Shown: positions 1 through 7,994 of the stretch, in pieces
Numbering within the stretch: position 1 is the stretch's first letter
Layout: every line of letters starts with the position of its first letter
NCBI GenBank assembly: GCA_007131895.1
Contig: SLPR01000018.1
Location: 1-12,647 of the forward strand
DNA length: 12,647 bases
Origin: Bacteroidales bacterium
Lineage (GTDB): Bacteria; Bacteroidota; Bacteroidia; Bacteroidales; UBA7960
Direction: 5' to 3'
Made by a program: the position numbers and the translations under genes
Notes under the pieces: generated by a model
Database searches by the model: none
What the model was told of the DNA's origin: nothing
The model's input: the letters and a program-made list of their open reading frames with translations, nothing else

Positions 1-11
1 AAAAATAGCCT

Positions 12-293
12 ATGCTGATTGTTGCTGTAATAATGCTTGCCGGAATTCTTGCCGGTTATCTGCTGAGGGGGAGAAAACGAATTCTTCGTATCAATTCCAG
101 AATGACTATGTGGACCATTTACCTGTTGCTGTTTTTCATGGGTATGGTTATCGGGCATGATGAGTATATCATGCAGCAACTGCCTGAACTGGGATTCATG
201 GCTTTTATTATCACCATAATGGCAGTATTGGGGAGTGTCTCGATGGCCTGGCTGCTCTGGAAAATGATGTTCAAAAAGGAGGCCAGGGGATGA
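12..293 (+). CDS. lysO: LysO-type lysine exporter, small N-terminal subunit
   Basis: This 93-residue membrane protein matches the N-terminal part of the LysO/YbjE (DUF340) family, which exports L-lysine across the inner membrane in E. coli. Three hydrophobic segments are visible, at about residues 1-18, 32-48 and 60-82, with a basic loop (RGRKR) after the first. A stop codon (6-8) lies in frame just before the ATG, so the gene is complete and this start is well bounded. Its stop overlaps the start of the next gene (ATGA), which implies translational coupling. Together the two products total 293 residues, close to the roughly 300 of single-chain LysO. Split versions of this family are known in Bacteroidota. 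Lysine as substrate is inferred from the family only; a related amino acid is possible. Confidence 0.8.
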   Translation: MLIVAVIMLAGILAGYLLRGRKRILRINSRMTMWTIYLLLFFMGMVIGHDEYIMQQLPELGFMAFIITIMAVLGSVSMAWLLWKMMFKKEARG

Positions 294-892
294 GAGGCAG
301 TTTTATTATCCTGGGCTTTTTCATTGTAGGGATTTTTGTGGGACAGTTCAACCATTTTCCTGCATGGGTCAGCCCCGACAGCTACAGCACGTGGGTGCTC
401 TATTTGCTGATGTTTCTCATTGGTGTAGGTGTGGGAGCAGACAAAAAAGCCATGAGAACCCTTACAACCTTCGACCTGAAAATATTTATGGTCCCAGTTT
501 CCACGATAGTGGGCACTTTGCTGGGCGTTTCGGTTATCGGTTTTTTTGTCAAACAAATCACTGTCACAGAGCTTATGGCAGTAGGTGCCGGCTTTGGCTA
601 TTACAGCCTTTCCAGTGTTATCATCACCGAGCTGCATTCAGCCGAGCTTGGGGTAATTGCCCTGCTTTCCAATGTAATGCGCGAAATCATTACCCTGCTT
701 TTTGCCCCTCTGATGGTAAAAGGGTTCGGCAAACTGGCGCCGGTTTCTTCAGGCGGTGCCACCAGCATGGATACCACCCTTCCCATTATTAATATCACCT
801 CCGGAAAAGAGTTTGCCCTTATCGCTTTTTTTCATGGTATTCTGCTATCCATTTTGGTCCCTTTCCTGGTTACGTTTTTACTTTCCCTGTGA
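290..892 (+). CDS. lysO: LysO-type lysine exporter, large C-terminal subunit
   Basis: This 200-residue polytopic membrane protein corresponds to the C-terminal two thirds of LysO/DUF340. About six hydrophobic segments are visible, near residues 3-20, 34-50, 66-88, 94-115, 119-142 and 174-200. The glycine-rich stretch GAGFGYYSLSS (about residues 95-105) and the following NVMREI segment are typical of the family's conserved core. The start overlaps the previous stop by 4 bp and is preceded by AGGAGG at 277-282, a good ribosome-binding site that is unusual for this phylum and supports coupled expression. The product probably pairs with the small upstream protein to form the exporter. The segment at residues 31-88 resembles the second and third membrane segments of the small subunit, suggesting an internal repeat. 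The function is assigned by family. Confidence 0.85.
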   Translation: MRGSFIILGFFIVGIFVGQFNHFPAWVSPDSYSTWVLYLLMFLIGVGVGADKKAMRTLTTFDLKIFMVPVSTIVGTLLGVSVIGFFVKQITVTELMAVGAGFGYYSLSSVIITELHSAELGVIALLSNVMREIITLLFAPLMVKGFGKLAPVSSGGATSMDTTLPIINITSGKEFALIAFFHGILLSILVPFLVTFLLSL

Positions 893-1216
893 CTCAGGGG
901 TTATTCAGTTTTTTATCGCAGTTTATCTTGACTAATCCTGCGATTTTTACCCTGTAATCAGAAAAAATGAATGTAGCAGTGTAGAATAATATACACACAT
1001 TCACTCTGATCATGGAGCAAACTCTACAAATGCACTTCCTGTTATTTTTCCTTCTCCCCGCCTTGTAGCTTCTCATCTATGATTGCAGCACATGCATAGC
1101 TATCGGGTTGTTTATGGCACATTATTTTCCTCTTTTAACAGTGCTTTTCAAGCTACAGCAAATACTAAAAAGCAAATATTATACTGAAATTTCAAATCTG
1201 TTAAAATTATAGCAAA
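893..1216. other. Intergenic region, no gene seen
   Basis: This is 324 bp between the exporter genes and the FAD oxidoreductase. No convincing coding sequence lies on either strand. It holds a weak terminator-like hairpin near its left end, an 8-bp inverted repeat with widely separated arms (TGTAGCTT at 1064-1071 and AAGCTACA at 1150-1157), and a 10-bp perfect palindrome TGAAATTTCA at 1185-1194, about 22 bp before the next start codon. No clean Bacteroidota promoter (TTTG, about 19-21 bp, TAnnTTTG) was found, although a promoter for the downstream gene is expected here. Confidence 0.6.
915..948 (+). terminator. Possible weak terminator after the LysO genes
   Basis: ATCGCAG (915-921) and CTGCGAT (938-944) form a 7-bp perfect stem. 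The loop is 16 nt and can be shortened by an inner TTA/TAA pairing. A short T run follows (944-948). The position, 22 bp after the exporter stop codon, fits a terminator, but the stem is short and the T run is only five bases, so it is a modest candidate. Confidence 0.35.
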
Positions 1217-2452
1217 ATGAAAAACTATAAATATTTAATCATTGGAGGTGGTACAACTGCAGGTTATGCTGCTGCAGAGTTTGTTGAACAAAACATTGGG
1301 CAGGGAGAACTGTGTATTATTTCTGCGGAAACAATTTTGCCCATGAACCGGCCTCCCTTATCCAAAGAATACCTGAAAGATAAAAGCAACGATGACGAAT
1401 TGCTGATCAACGATAAGCAGTTTTATGTGAATAATGGCATTGAGGTGATGCTGAAAACCACAGCCAAAGAGGTGAAGTTTGCAGAAAAAAAGATTGTTGT
1501 GGATAGCGGCGAAGAACTGGGTTATGAAAAGTTGCTCATTGCCACAGGTTCAAGTGTTATTCATCCGGGATTGGAAAATGAAAACCTGGACAATGTCTTC
1601 TACCTGCGCAATGTCGTGCATTCAGATAAGATACGTGAGGCTGCAGCTAACGCCAAAAATGTGGTAATCATCGGAGGAGGTTATATAGGAACGGAAACCG
1701 CTGCCATCCTGAAAGAGATGGGACTGCAGGTAAGTATGGTTATTCCTGAGGATAAATTGCTGGCCAAATTTGCCACACCTGAAATTGGCGAATTTTTCCG
1801 CAACCTCTTTCGCGAAAAGGGAGTCGATCTTTATTTTAATGAAGAAGCCAAGGGCTTTGCCGGAAGAGGCAAGGTCGAAAAAGTGGAAATGCGTTCCGGA
1901 CGCGACTTGCCTGCCGATCTGGTTGTTGTTGGAGCAGGTGTGAAGCCCAATGTTTCTTTATTTAAGGATAGCAACCTGAATATTAATACGGGAATTGTGG
2001 TGGATGAATACTGCCAGACCAATATCCCTGATGTTTTTGCTGCCGGCGATGTGGTCGAGTTTCCCGATGTGGTTTTTGACAAGATTCGCCATGTGGAACA
2101 CTGGGAAAATGCCTTCGAACAGGGGAAGCATGCGGCACGCGTAATGACTGAGAATTTTGAACGTTACAACTTTCTCCCTTTCTTCTTCTCCGATTTGTTT
2201 GAATACGGCTATGAATTTTTCGGGGATAGTAGTGATGCGATAACCGTTCTGTATCGTGGCGATGTAAAATCAGGCGATTTCAGTGCCTGGTGGTTTGATG
2301 AAAACCGTTTGCATGCTGCTTTTATCATGAGCTTACGTCCTGAAGAAGAAGGTAAAATGGCACGCGAGTGGATTCAGATGAAAACACCACTGGATACCGA
2401 TAAATTTGAAGACCCGGATGTTAAGCTTGATGCGCTTGTGCTTAATCGATAA
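1217..2452 (+). CDS. FAD-dependent pyridine nucleotide-disulfide oxidoreductase (MDHAR/AIF/ferredoxin-reductase-like)
   Basis: This 411-residue flavoprotein should transfer electrons from NAD(P)H through FAD to an unidentified acceptor. The N-terminal FAD dinucleotide fold shows GGGTTAG at residues 10-16, where the usual GxGxxG is relaxed as in plant monodehydroascorbate reductases. RPPLSKEYL (45-53) is the signature of the rubredoxin/ferredoxin/monodehydroascorbate reductase branch. ATGSS (109-113) and DVFAAGD (272-278) complete the FAD site, and the NAD(P)H fold has GGGYIG (153-158). VEHWENAFEQGKHAA (293-307) and the roughly 90-residue C-terminal domain fit the reductase/AIF-C type. No CxxC redox pair is seen, so it is not a disulfide reductase. 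The gene stands alone, and no ferredoxin or rubredoxin partner is adjacent. The start ATG follows A/T-rich DNA without a Shine-Dalgarno sequence. The physiological acceptor is unknown. Confidence 0.85.
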   Translation: MKNYKYLIIGGGTTAGYAAAEFVEQNIGQGELCIISAETILPMNRPPLSKEYLKDKSNDDELLINDKQFYVNNGIEVMLKTTAKEVKFAEKKIVVDSGEELGYEKLLIATGSSVIHPGLENENLDNVFYLRNVVHSDKIREAAANAKNVVIIGGGYIGTETAAILKEMGLQVSMVIPEDKLLAKFATPEIGEFFRNLFREKGVDLYFNEEAKGFAGRGKVEKVEMRSGRDLPADLVVVGAGVKPNVSLFKDSNLNINTGIVVDEYCQTNIPDVFAAGDVVEFPDVVFDKIRHVEHWENAFEQGKHAARVMTENFERYNFLPFFFSDLFEYGYEFFGDSSDAITVLYRGDVKSGDFSAWWFDENRLHAAFIMSLRPEEEGKMAREWIQMKTPLDTDKFEDPDVKLDALVLNR

Positions 2453-2476
2453 ACCCCGATACTAAAATGAATATAT

Positions 2477-2530
2477 GCCGGCACTTCCTGAATGGTTAAG
2501 AACAGGAGGTGCCGGTTTTGTTTATTTTTC
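2477..2530 (+). terminator. Strong intrinsic terminator after the FAD oxidoreductase
   Basis: The arms CCGGCACTTCCTG (2478-2490) and CAGGAGGTGCCGG (2503-2515) form a 13-bp stem with a single G-U pair and a 12-nt loop. A T-rich tract (TTTTGTTTATTTTT) follows from 2516. It lies 25 bp after the oxidoreductase stop codon and separates that gene from the nad operon. Confidence 0.88.
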
Positions 2531-2547
2531 GTCAGACCCATCGCTGG

Positions 2548-2577
2548 ATTGCTATTGTAATATTATTGTTAATTTTG
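2548..2577 (+). promoter_or_regulatory. Candidate Bacteroidota promoter of nadABC
   Basis: TAATTTTG at 2570-2577 matches the Bacteroidota -7 consensus TAnnTTTG exactly. ATTG at 2548-2551 lies 18 bp upstream as an approximate -33 box. Transcription would start near 2583, giving a leader of about 40 nt before nadA. The position just downstream of a strong terminator supports it. No operator-like repeat is obvious next to it. Confidence 0.5.
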
Positions 2578-2622
2578 CATGCGAATACCCATTAAAGACA
2601 TTTACCCTTTCTTTCAAATAAA

Positions 2623-3534
2623 ATGACACAAGACTCAATAATACAGGAAATCCTGTCCTTAAAAAAGGAAAAAAACGCAGTAATCCTGGCCCATTATTAC
2701 CAGGTGCCCCAGGTGCAGGATGTGGCTGATCATGTGGGCGACTCTTTTGCCCTCAGCAAGCTTGCTGCAGAATTGCCCCAGCCGCTGATTGTTTTTTGCG
2801 GGGTAAGCTTTATGGCTGAAACGGCCAAAATACTCAGTCCGGAAAAGACCGTTCTGCTTCCTGTTGCTGAGGCCGGGTGCCCCATGGCAGATATGGTTAC
2901 GGCCAAAGATGTACTGGCCTTGCGCAAAAAGCATCCCGAAGCTGCAGTGGTTTCCTATGTGAATTCATCCACTGAGGTGAAAGCGCTTAGTGATATTTGT
3001 TGCACCTCGGCCAATGCAGTGAAGGTAATCCGTTCATTGCCCCACAAGCAAATTATCTTTTTGCCCGACGAAAACCTGGGGTCATATGCCGCCGAACTAA
3101 TGCCGGAGAAAGAGTTTATCCTCTTCAAAGGGTATTGTCCGATTCACGAAGAAGTGATGGAATTTGATGTGAAACTTGCCCGGGACGATAATCCCGATGC
3201 CCTTTTTGTAGTTCATCCCGAATGTCGGCCCGAAGTGCGCCGCCGGGCTGATTTTATTGGCAGTACCGGGCAAATGATACGGTATATTAATGAAAGCAAC
3301 CACCACAGTTTTATCGTAGGTACCGAAAGCGGAATTTTGCACCCGCTCATGACTGGCAATCCTGATAAAAAAATCGTCAGCCTTACCCCCAATTTTATCT
3401 GTCCCAACATGAAAAAAACACGGATTGAGCACGTGAGAGACAGCCTGCAGCACATGAAAGTAAAAATAGAAATAGAAGCTGATTTGATGGAAAAGGCCAG
3501 GTTGCCCCTTATGCGGATGCTGGAGGTAAGCTGA
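2623..3534 (+). CDS. nadA: Quinolinate synthase NadA
   Basis: NadA is a cytoplasmic [4Fe-4S] enzyme that condenses iminoaspartate (from NadB) with dihydroxyacetone phosphate to give quinolinate, the second step of de novo NAD synthesis. The 303-residue protein has the length of the short, archaeal/Thermotoga-like form. Visible family signatures are AHYYQVPQVQDVADHVGDS (23-41), CGVSFMAETAKIL (59-71), AGCPMADM (84-91), YVNSS (112-116), PDENLG (148-153), HPECRPEV (198-205) and GTESG (233-237). The three cluster ligands are probably Cys86, Cys172 (GYCPIHEE) and Cys260 (CPNMK), spaced as in characterised NadA enzymes. The ATG is preceded by A-rich DNA (TTTCAAATAAA). It is the first gene of nadA-nadB-nadC. 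Confidence 0.97.
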   Translation: MTQDSIIQEILSLKKEKNAVILAHYYQVPQVQDVADHVGDSFALSKLAAELPQPLIVFCGVSFMAETAKILSPEKTVLLPVAEAGCPMADMVTAKDVLALRKKHPEAAVVSYVNSSTEVKALSDICCTSANAVKVIRSLPHKQIIFLPDENLGSYAAELMPEKEFILFKGYCPIHEEVMEFDVKLARDDNPDALFVVHPECRPEVRRRADFIGSTGQMIRYINESNHHSFIVGTESGILHPLMTGNPDKKIVSLTPNFICPNMKKTRIEHVRDSLQHMKVKIEIEADLMEKARLPLMRMLEVS

Positions 3535-3556
3535 TAATTAAAAAAATATTTCCTTT

Positions 3557-5116
3557 ATGAGAAGGTATCTGGTCAATCAGGCTTTGGACAAACTTCACAC
3601 ACAACATTACGATGTAGTGATTGCAGGGGGAGGACTATCGGGTTTGTATGCAGCTTTATTGCTGGCTAAAAAGTACTCCGTTGCGCTTCTGGTAAAAGAG
3701 GATATGATGCGTTGCAATTCGTGGCTTGCCCAGGGAGGCATTGCCGCTGCTGTAGCCGATGATGACAGCCCCGACATTCACTTCCGCGATACCATGCGGG
3801 CAGGAGCAGGGATGGCCGATGCTGATGCCGTAAAGTTGTTCACAGAAGAAGGGCCTGGCCATATAAATCGACTGGCAGCCATGGGAGTTGCGTTTGATAC
3901 CGACGGCAAGGGAAACTGGCTCACCACCTGTGAAGGTGCCCACCGGAAAAAAAGAATTCTCCATTGCGGAGGGGATGCCACCGGAAGAGTTATCATGGAA
4001 ACGCTGGTGGAAAGGATCGCAGAAAAGGCCAATGTTGATATTTACGAACATCATTTCCTTACAGATATTCTTACCGACCCTAATCACCGAACAGTCGGAG
4101 TTGTAACCTACTCTGAGAAATTCAAAGTTTTTAAGGCGCCACGGGTAATCATTGCCACCGGGGGAGCCGGACAAGTATACCCACACACTACCAACGACAA
4201 AGTAACCACCGGCGATGGTATTGCTGCTGCTATAAGGGCAGGAGCAGAAACAGCCAACATGGAATTTGTGCAGTTCCACCCCACGGCCTTTTATGATCCC
4301 AATAGCAAGGATTCCCTGTTTCTGGTATCAGAGGCAGTAAGAGGGGAGGGGGCTGTATTGCGCAATGACAGTGGAGAGGCTTTCATGGAAAAGCGTCATC
4401 GGCTGAAAGACCTCGCACCGCGCGATATCGTGGCACGAGAGATTTTCAAACAGATGGAACTATCCGGCCGTGAACATGTTTGGCTGGATATTACCTCCAG
4501 AGATGAGGCCTGGCTCAGAAAAAGATTTCCCAATATTTACAACTACTGTGAGAAGTCCGGAATTATGCCTCACAAGGATTTTATTCCCGTAGTGCCGGCG
4601 CAGCATTACCTCATGGGAGGTATTCAGACCAATCTTGAAGGAAAATCCTCGCTGCCGGGACTTTATGCCTGCGGGGAAGCTGCATGCACAGGGGTGCACG
4701 GGGCTAACAGACTGGCAAGTAACTCCTTGCTGGAATGTGTAGTGTTTGCTTCACGGGTAGTGCAATCCATACATCAGGGAGGCGTTTTGCTGAATGACGA
4801 AATCGCCTTTGAGCCTCACGTCCTGACAGGAACTTTAGAGAATGGAGAGGAACTGAAAAGCAGATTAAAGAAAATGATGCAAACCCATGGTGGAATTGTT
4901 CGCAATCCGCAGGGTCTGGTCCATGGCATTGGTGTTATGAATGAGATTCTTGTGCTCACGGATACGGCAAACCTTGTCGGAAAAGAAGAATTTGAACTGG
5001 TCAATATGGCCACTGTGGCAAGGGAGATACTGCTGGCAGCCCTTACAGAGAGAGAAAGTGCCGGTTCGCATTACCTGGATGAGGAAAGGGAAGAGATAAT
5101 TAATGTAAGCTGGTGA
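3557..5116 (+). CDS. nadB: L-aspartate oxidase NadB
   Basis: NadB is an FAD enzyme that oxidises L-aspartate to iminoaspartate, the first step of de novo NAD synthesis, with oxygen or fumarate as electron acceptor. The 519 residues are close to the usual 530-540. The FAD-binding motif GGGLSG is at 24-29, followed by the family signature NSWLAQGGIAAA (54-65). Likely active-site residues, placed by similarity to E. coli NadB, are Glu126 (CEGAHR), His241 (QFHPTAF), Arg289 (LAPRDIVARE), His350 (PAQHYLMGG) and Arg385 (GANRLASNSLLE). This motif set separates it from succinate dehydrogenase flavoproteins. The start lies 22 bp after the nadA stop in A/T-rich DNA, consistent with co-transcription. Its unstable product would feed directly into NadA. 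Confidence 0.97.
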   Translation: MRRYLVNQALDKLHTQHYDVVIAGGGLSGLYAALLLAKKYSVALLVKEDMMRCNSWLAQGGIAAAVADDDSPDIHFRDTMRAGAGMADADAVKLFTEEGPGHINRLAAMGVAFDTDGKGNWLTTCEGAHRKKRILHCGGDATGRVIMETLVERIAEKANVDIYEHHFLTDILTDPNHRTVGVVTYSEKFKVFKAPRVIIATGGAGQVYPHTTNDKVTTGDGIAAAIRAGAETANMEFVQFHPTAFYDPNSKDSLFLVSEAVRGEGAVLRNDSGEAFMEKRHRLKDLAPRDIVAREIFKQMELSGREHVWLDITSRDEAWLRKRFPNIYNYCEKSGIMPHKDFIPVVPAQHYLMGGIQTNLEGKSSLPGLYACGEAACTGVHGANRLASNSLLECVVFASRVVQSIHQGGVLLNDEIAFEPHVLTGTLENGEELKSRLKKMMQTHGGIVRNPQGLVHGIGVMNEILVLTDTANLVGKEEFELVNMATVAREILLAALTERESAGSHYLDEEREEIINVSW

Positions 5117-5148
5117 CAAATGATCCAAACCTTGTAAAGTAAAAAGCT

Positions 5149-5982
5149 ATGATGATAAAAAAAAGTGTAGAGAGAATTATTGAACTGGCCCTGAGCGAAG
5201 ATATTGGAACCGGGGATGTTACCACCAAAAGTGTCGTGCCTGAAGGTACTGTCATAGAAGGTAGTTTTATTGCCAGGCAAAAAGGGGTTATCTGTGGTCT
5301 TGACATTCTGACGGAGGTGTTTGCTTATCTGGATTCTCGTGTTGTCTGCAAGTTGTTTTGCAAAGATGGCGATACAGTAGAGGAGGGTGATAGAATAGCA
5401 GATATCACAGGCCCTGCTCACGCAGTGTTGAGTGGTGAACGGGTTGCCCTGAATTTTTTACAGCACTTATCGGGCATTGCCACGCAGGCCTATATGTTTT
5501 CTCAAATGGTTACAGGCACAGCGGTTAAAATTGTAGACACCCGTAAAACCACCCCTGGTTTGCGTGTGCTGGAAAAATATGCCGTAAAAACGGGAGGAGG
5601 ATACAACCATCGGATGAACCTCGCGGATGGCATTCTCATCAAAGACAATCATATCAAAGCGGCAGGTGGCATTGCTCCTGCGGTGAAAGCTGCCAGGCAA
5701 TACGCTCCCCAAACGCTGAAAGTTGAGGTGGAGGCAGAGTCGCTTGTGCAGGTGCAGGAAGCCCTGGATGCAGGGGCTGATATCATCATGCTCGATAATA
5801 TGAGCCTGGAGCAAATGAAAGAAGCGGTTGAGCTGATTGCAGGACGCGCCCTCACCGAAGCCTCCGGCAATATGGACCGTCAGGATCTGAGGGCTGTGGC
5901 TGCCACCGGCGTCGATTTCATCTCCATCGGAGCGCTTACCCATTCGGTCAAAGCTATGGATATCAGTTTGAAGTTCAGGTAG
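5149..5982 (+). CDS. nadC: Nicotinate-nucleotide pyrophosphorylase (carboxylating) NadC
   Basis: NadC, also called quinolinate phosphoribosyltransferase, converts quinolinate and PRPP to nicotinate mononucleotide, CO2 and pyrophosphate in the cytoplasm. The 277-residue protein is full length. Recognisable motifs are EDIGTGDVTT (17-26), ERVALNFLQHLSGIAT (about 96-111), DTRKTTPGLR (129-138), EKYAVKTGGG (141-150) followed by NHRMNLADGILIKDNHI, EVEAES (193-198), MLDNM (214-218) and SIGALTHS (259-266). These include the basic residues that bind the quinolinate carboxylates and the PRPP phosphates. Two adjacent ATG codons (5149 and 5152) could serve as the start. The gene lies 32 bp after nadB and completes the operon. 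It ends 7 bp from the convergent symporter gene, leaving no room for a separate terminator. Confidence 0.97.
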   Translation: MMIKKSVERIIELALSEDIGTGDVTTKSVVPEGTVIEGSFIARQKGVICGLDILTEVFAYLDSRVVCKLFCKDGDTVEEGDRIADITGPAHAVLSGERVALNFLQHLSGIATQAYMFSQMVTGTAVKIVDTRKTTPGLRVLEKYAVKTGGGYNHRMNLADGILIKDNHIKAAGGIAPAVKAARQYAPQTLKVEVEAESLVQVQEALDAGADIIMLDNMSLEQMKEAVELIAGRALTEASGNMDRQDLRAVAATGVDFISIGALTHSVKAMDISLKFR

Positions 5983-5989
5983 TATCCTT

Positions 5990-7792
5990 CTACTTTATCA
6001 CCTTCTCCCACCCCACCCGCGACAGGTTGCGGTAGATAATAAACCCTGCCACGGCGGCAATACCAAGGAAGATCGCTGCAGAGAGATACTGTCCGAAAAT
6101 AACCCGTCCGATACCAAAAAGGGAAAACAATACCAGTATACAACCTGAGAAATAATTGATGGCCATTACGCCAAAACCCTTATCTCCCTCCACATGGGGC
6201 ATTTGTGCTGCAATGGGTTTCCAGCCTGCACCTCCGGGATGTACTCTCTCGTAAAACTCAAGGAGTTTCTCGTTTTTAGTGGGTTTGGTGAGGAAAGTAA
6301 CCGTTAGCCATACCACTGTTGACCATGCCACGATGATGATCAGTGTAGGTTCAAAATCGAGTTTGTAATGGAATGCCAGGATAGGGTATATAAAGTAGGG
6401 GGCAATCATGGCGGCAATTTCCGACCATGCATTGATGCGCCACCAGAACCATCTTAGCAAAAGCACCACTCCTATACCACCGCTGCATGCCAGGATAAAA
6501 CGCCAGGCATCACTGATGCGGTCGAATTGGGTAGTGATAATGAGTGAGAAGATAATCAGCAGGAAAGTGGTGATACGGGAAATCTTTACGTAATACTTCT
6601 CATCTGCACCGGGTTTGATAAAAGGTCTGTAGAGGTCGTTGACAATATACGATGTGCCCCATACGGTTTGCGATGCAATGGTCGACATGTAGGCAGCAAA
6701 GAAAGCAGCCAGCAGCAGGCCCATGAGGCCGGAGGGCATCAGGTCACGGATAACCATCACATAGGTGGCTCCTTTATCGGTAGCATCGGGATACATTACC
6801 AGGGCCGCCAGTGCCACGATGATCCACGGCCAGGGCCTTATGGCAAAGTGGGCAATCTGGAACCAAAGGGTGGCCAGTAGTGAGTTTTTTTCGTCTTTGG
6901 CCGACATCATGCGTTGTGCCACATAACCCCCTCCACCAGGCTCGGCACCCGGATACCAGCTGGCCCACCACTGAACTCCTAAATAGGCAACCACGGCAAC
7001 CACACTCATTTGCATAACGCCTGTTGCGCTTACTGCTGCAGAATCGGATGCCACCACCGGCATATAATCAAACACCCAGTCCACATGGGCCAGTGACTCT
7101 TTCAGTCCGCTGATACCCCCCACATGCCGAAGGGCAACAATAGCAAGTATGATACTTCCTCCCATAGCAATCACAAACTGAAAGGTATCGGTGATAGATA
7201 CGCCCCATAAGCCCGAAAGGGAAGAATAAACCGCCACAAATATCATCATCATCCCTACCACCATCAGGTGTGAGCTGAAGGTGATCCCCAGCACACTAAA
7301 GCTGCTAATCCCAAAAACTGTCAGATCCGGAAACATTACCTGCAGGATTTTTACCATGGCCAGGTTTACCCATGCCATTACCACAGCATTCATAATAACA
7401 CCAATGTATATAGCCCTGAAACCCCTGAGAAACCTGGCTTCCTTGCCGCTATAGCGGATGGCCACAAATTCGGTGTCGGTCATAATACCGGCTCTGCGCC
7501 ACAAACGGGCAAAGAAAAATACCGTAAGCATCCCTCCAAAAAGCATATTCCACCACAGCCAGTTCCCGGCAATCCCACCCTGGGCTACCAGTTCGGTTAC
7601 CGCCAGAGGTGTATCGGCAGCAAAGGTGGTGGCCACCATGCTGGTGCCTGCCACATACCAGGGCAGATTGCGCCCGGTGAGGAAAAAATCGCTGGTGCTC
7701 TTGCCCGCACGCTTCGACATATACAGGCTTATGCCCATGCTAAAAACAAGGAATCCTCCTATGATGAACCAGTCTAATTGAGAAATGTACAT
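5990..7792 (-). CDS. Sodium:solute symporter (SSS/SLC5 family)
   Basis: This is a 600-residue inner-membrane transporter of the SSS (LeuT-fold) family, which couples Na+ entry to solute uptake. The N-terminus (LDWFIIGGFLVFSMGISLY) is the first helix. The loop after it, SDFFLTGRNLPWYVAGTSM (34-52), is a typical family signature. YMSTIASQ (368-375) matches the helix that carries the sodium-binding Ser/Thr residues in this fold. WWASWYPGAEPGGGGYVAQR (275-294) is typical of a Bacteroidota branch of SLC5 proteins of unassigned substrate. About 14-15 hydrophobic segments are visible, with a long soluble stretch near residues 502-540. It starts opposite the GH20 gene and converges on nadC. The substrate cannot be read from the sequence; an amino acid or a sugar, including an amino sugar or sialic acid, is possible. 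Confidence 0.88.
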   Translation of the reverse strand: MYISQLDWFIIGGFLVFSMGISLYMSKRAGKSTSDFFLTGRNLPWYVAGTSMVATTFAADTPLAVTELVAQGGIAGNWLWWNMLFGGMLTVFFFARLWRRAGIMTDTEFVAIRYSGKEARFLRGFRAIYIGVIMNAVVMAWVNLAMVKILQVMFPDLTVFGISSFSVLGITFSSHLMVVGMMMIFVAVYSSLSGLWGVSITDTFQFVIAMGGSIILAIVALRHVGGISGLKESLAHVDWVFDYMPVVASDSAAVSATGVMQMSVVAVVAYLGVQWWASWYPGAEPGGGGYVAQRMMSAKDEKNSLLATLWFQIAHFAIRPWPWIIVALAALVMYPDATDKGATYVMVIRDLMPSGLMGLLLAAFFAAYMSTIASQTVWGTSYIVNDLYRPFIKPGADEKYYVKISRITTFLLIIFSLIITTQFDRISDAWRFILACSGGIGVVLLLRWFWWRINAWSEIAAMIAPYFIYPILAFHYKLDFEPTLIIIVAWSTVVWLTVTFLTKPTKNEKLLEFYERVHPGGAGWKPIAAQMPHVEGDKGFGVMAINYFSGCILVLFSLFGIGRVIFGQYLSAAIFLGIAAVAGFIIYRNLSRVGWEKVIK

Positions 7793-7862
7793 ATTGGTGA
7801 TGGATTAGCTGATGGTTATGGTTTGTTTTTTTGATATACTTTGGCTTTCGTTTCAAATTACG

Positions 7863-7891
7863 GGGCAATGCCCAAAGACACCGCAAAACTA
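7863..7891 (-). promoter_or_regulatory. Possible symporter promoter element and adjacent palindrome
   Basis: Read on the minus strand, 7884-7891 is TAGTTTTG, an exact match to the Bacteroidota -7 box TAnnTTTG. No convincing -33 box lies at the usual distance, so this is weak. Just downstream in the direction of the symporter is an 11-bp odd palindrome, GGGCA-A-TGCCC (7863-7873), at about the expected transcript start. It could be an operator or a small hairpin. Confidence 0.3.
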
Positions 7892-7986
7892 AAAACTTTC
7901 ACCGGACACACTTATATTTTTTCTGATATTTATCAAATGTTTTTATTCTTGTTGCTAAAATGCAGATATTCTCCCTTTGAATTTCC

Positions 7987-7994
7987 TATATTTG
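7987..7994 (+). promoter_or_regulatory. Possible -7 box of the GH20 gene
   Basis: TATATTTG matches TAnnTTTG exactly and lies 29 bp before the preferred ATG at 8024, giving a leader of roughly 20-25 nt. No TTTG/TTG is found at the -33 distance, so only half of the promoter is supported. Its position argues against translation starting further upstream. Confidence 0.38.

Noticed and set aside
119..637. 172-codon minus-strand open frame across the LysO genes
   Set aside because: It is antisense to two family-matched membrane protein genes and has low-complexity, non-family sequence.
12..892. The two LysO genes as one gene broken by a frameshift
   Set aside because: The junction is a clean ATGA overlap with a strong AGGAGG 7 bp before the second start. 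The split form is known in this phylum, so it looks like natural coupling rather than a mutation.
894..1076. 60-codon minus-strand open frame after the LysO genes
   Set aside because: It is short, lacks domain features, and lies over a terminator-like hairpin; there is no supporting context.
3656..4279. Long minus-strand open frame inside nadB
   Set aside because: It lies wholly within a confidently identified nadB gene in the opposite strand and has no recognisable domain; it is a shadow of nadB codon usage.
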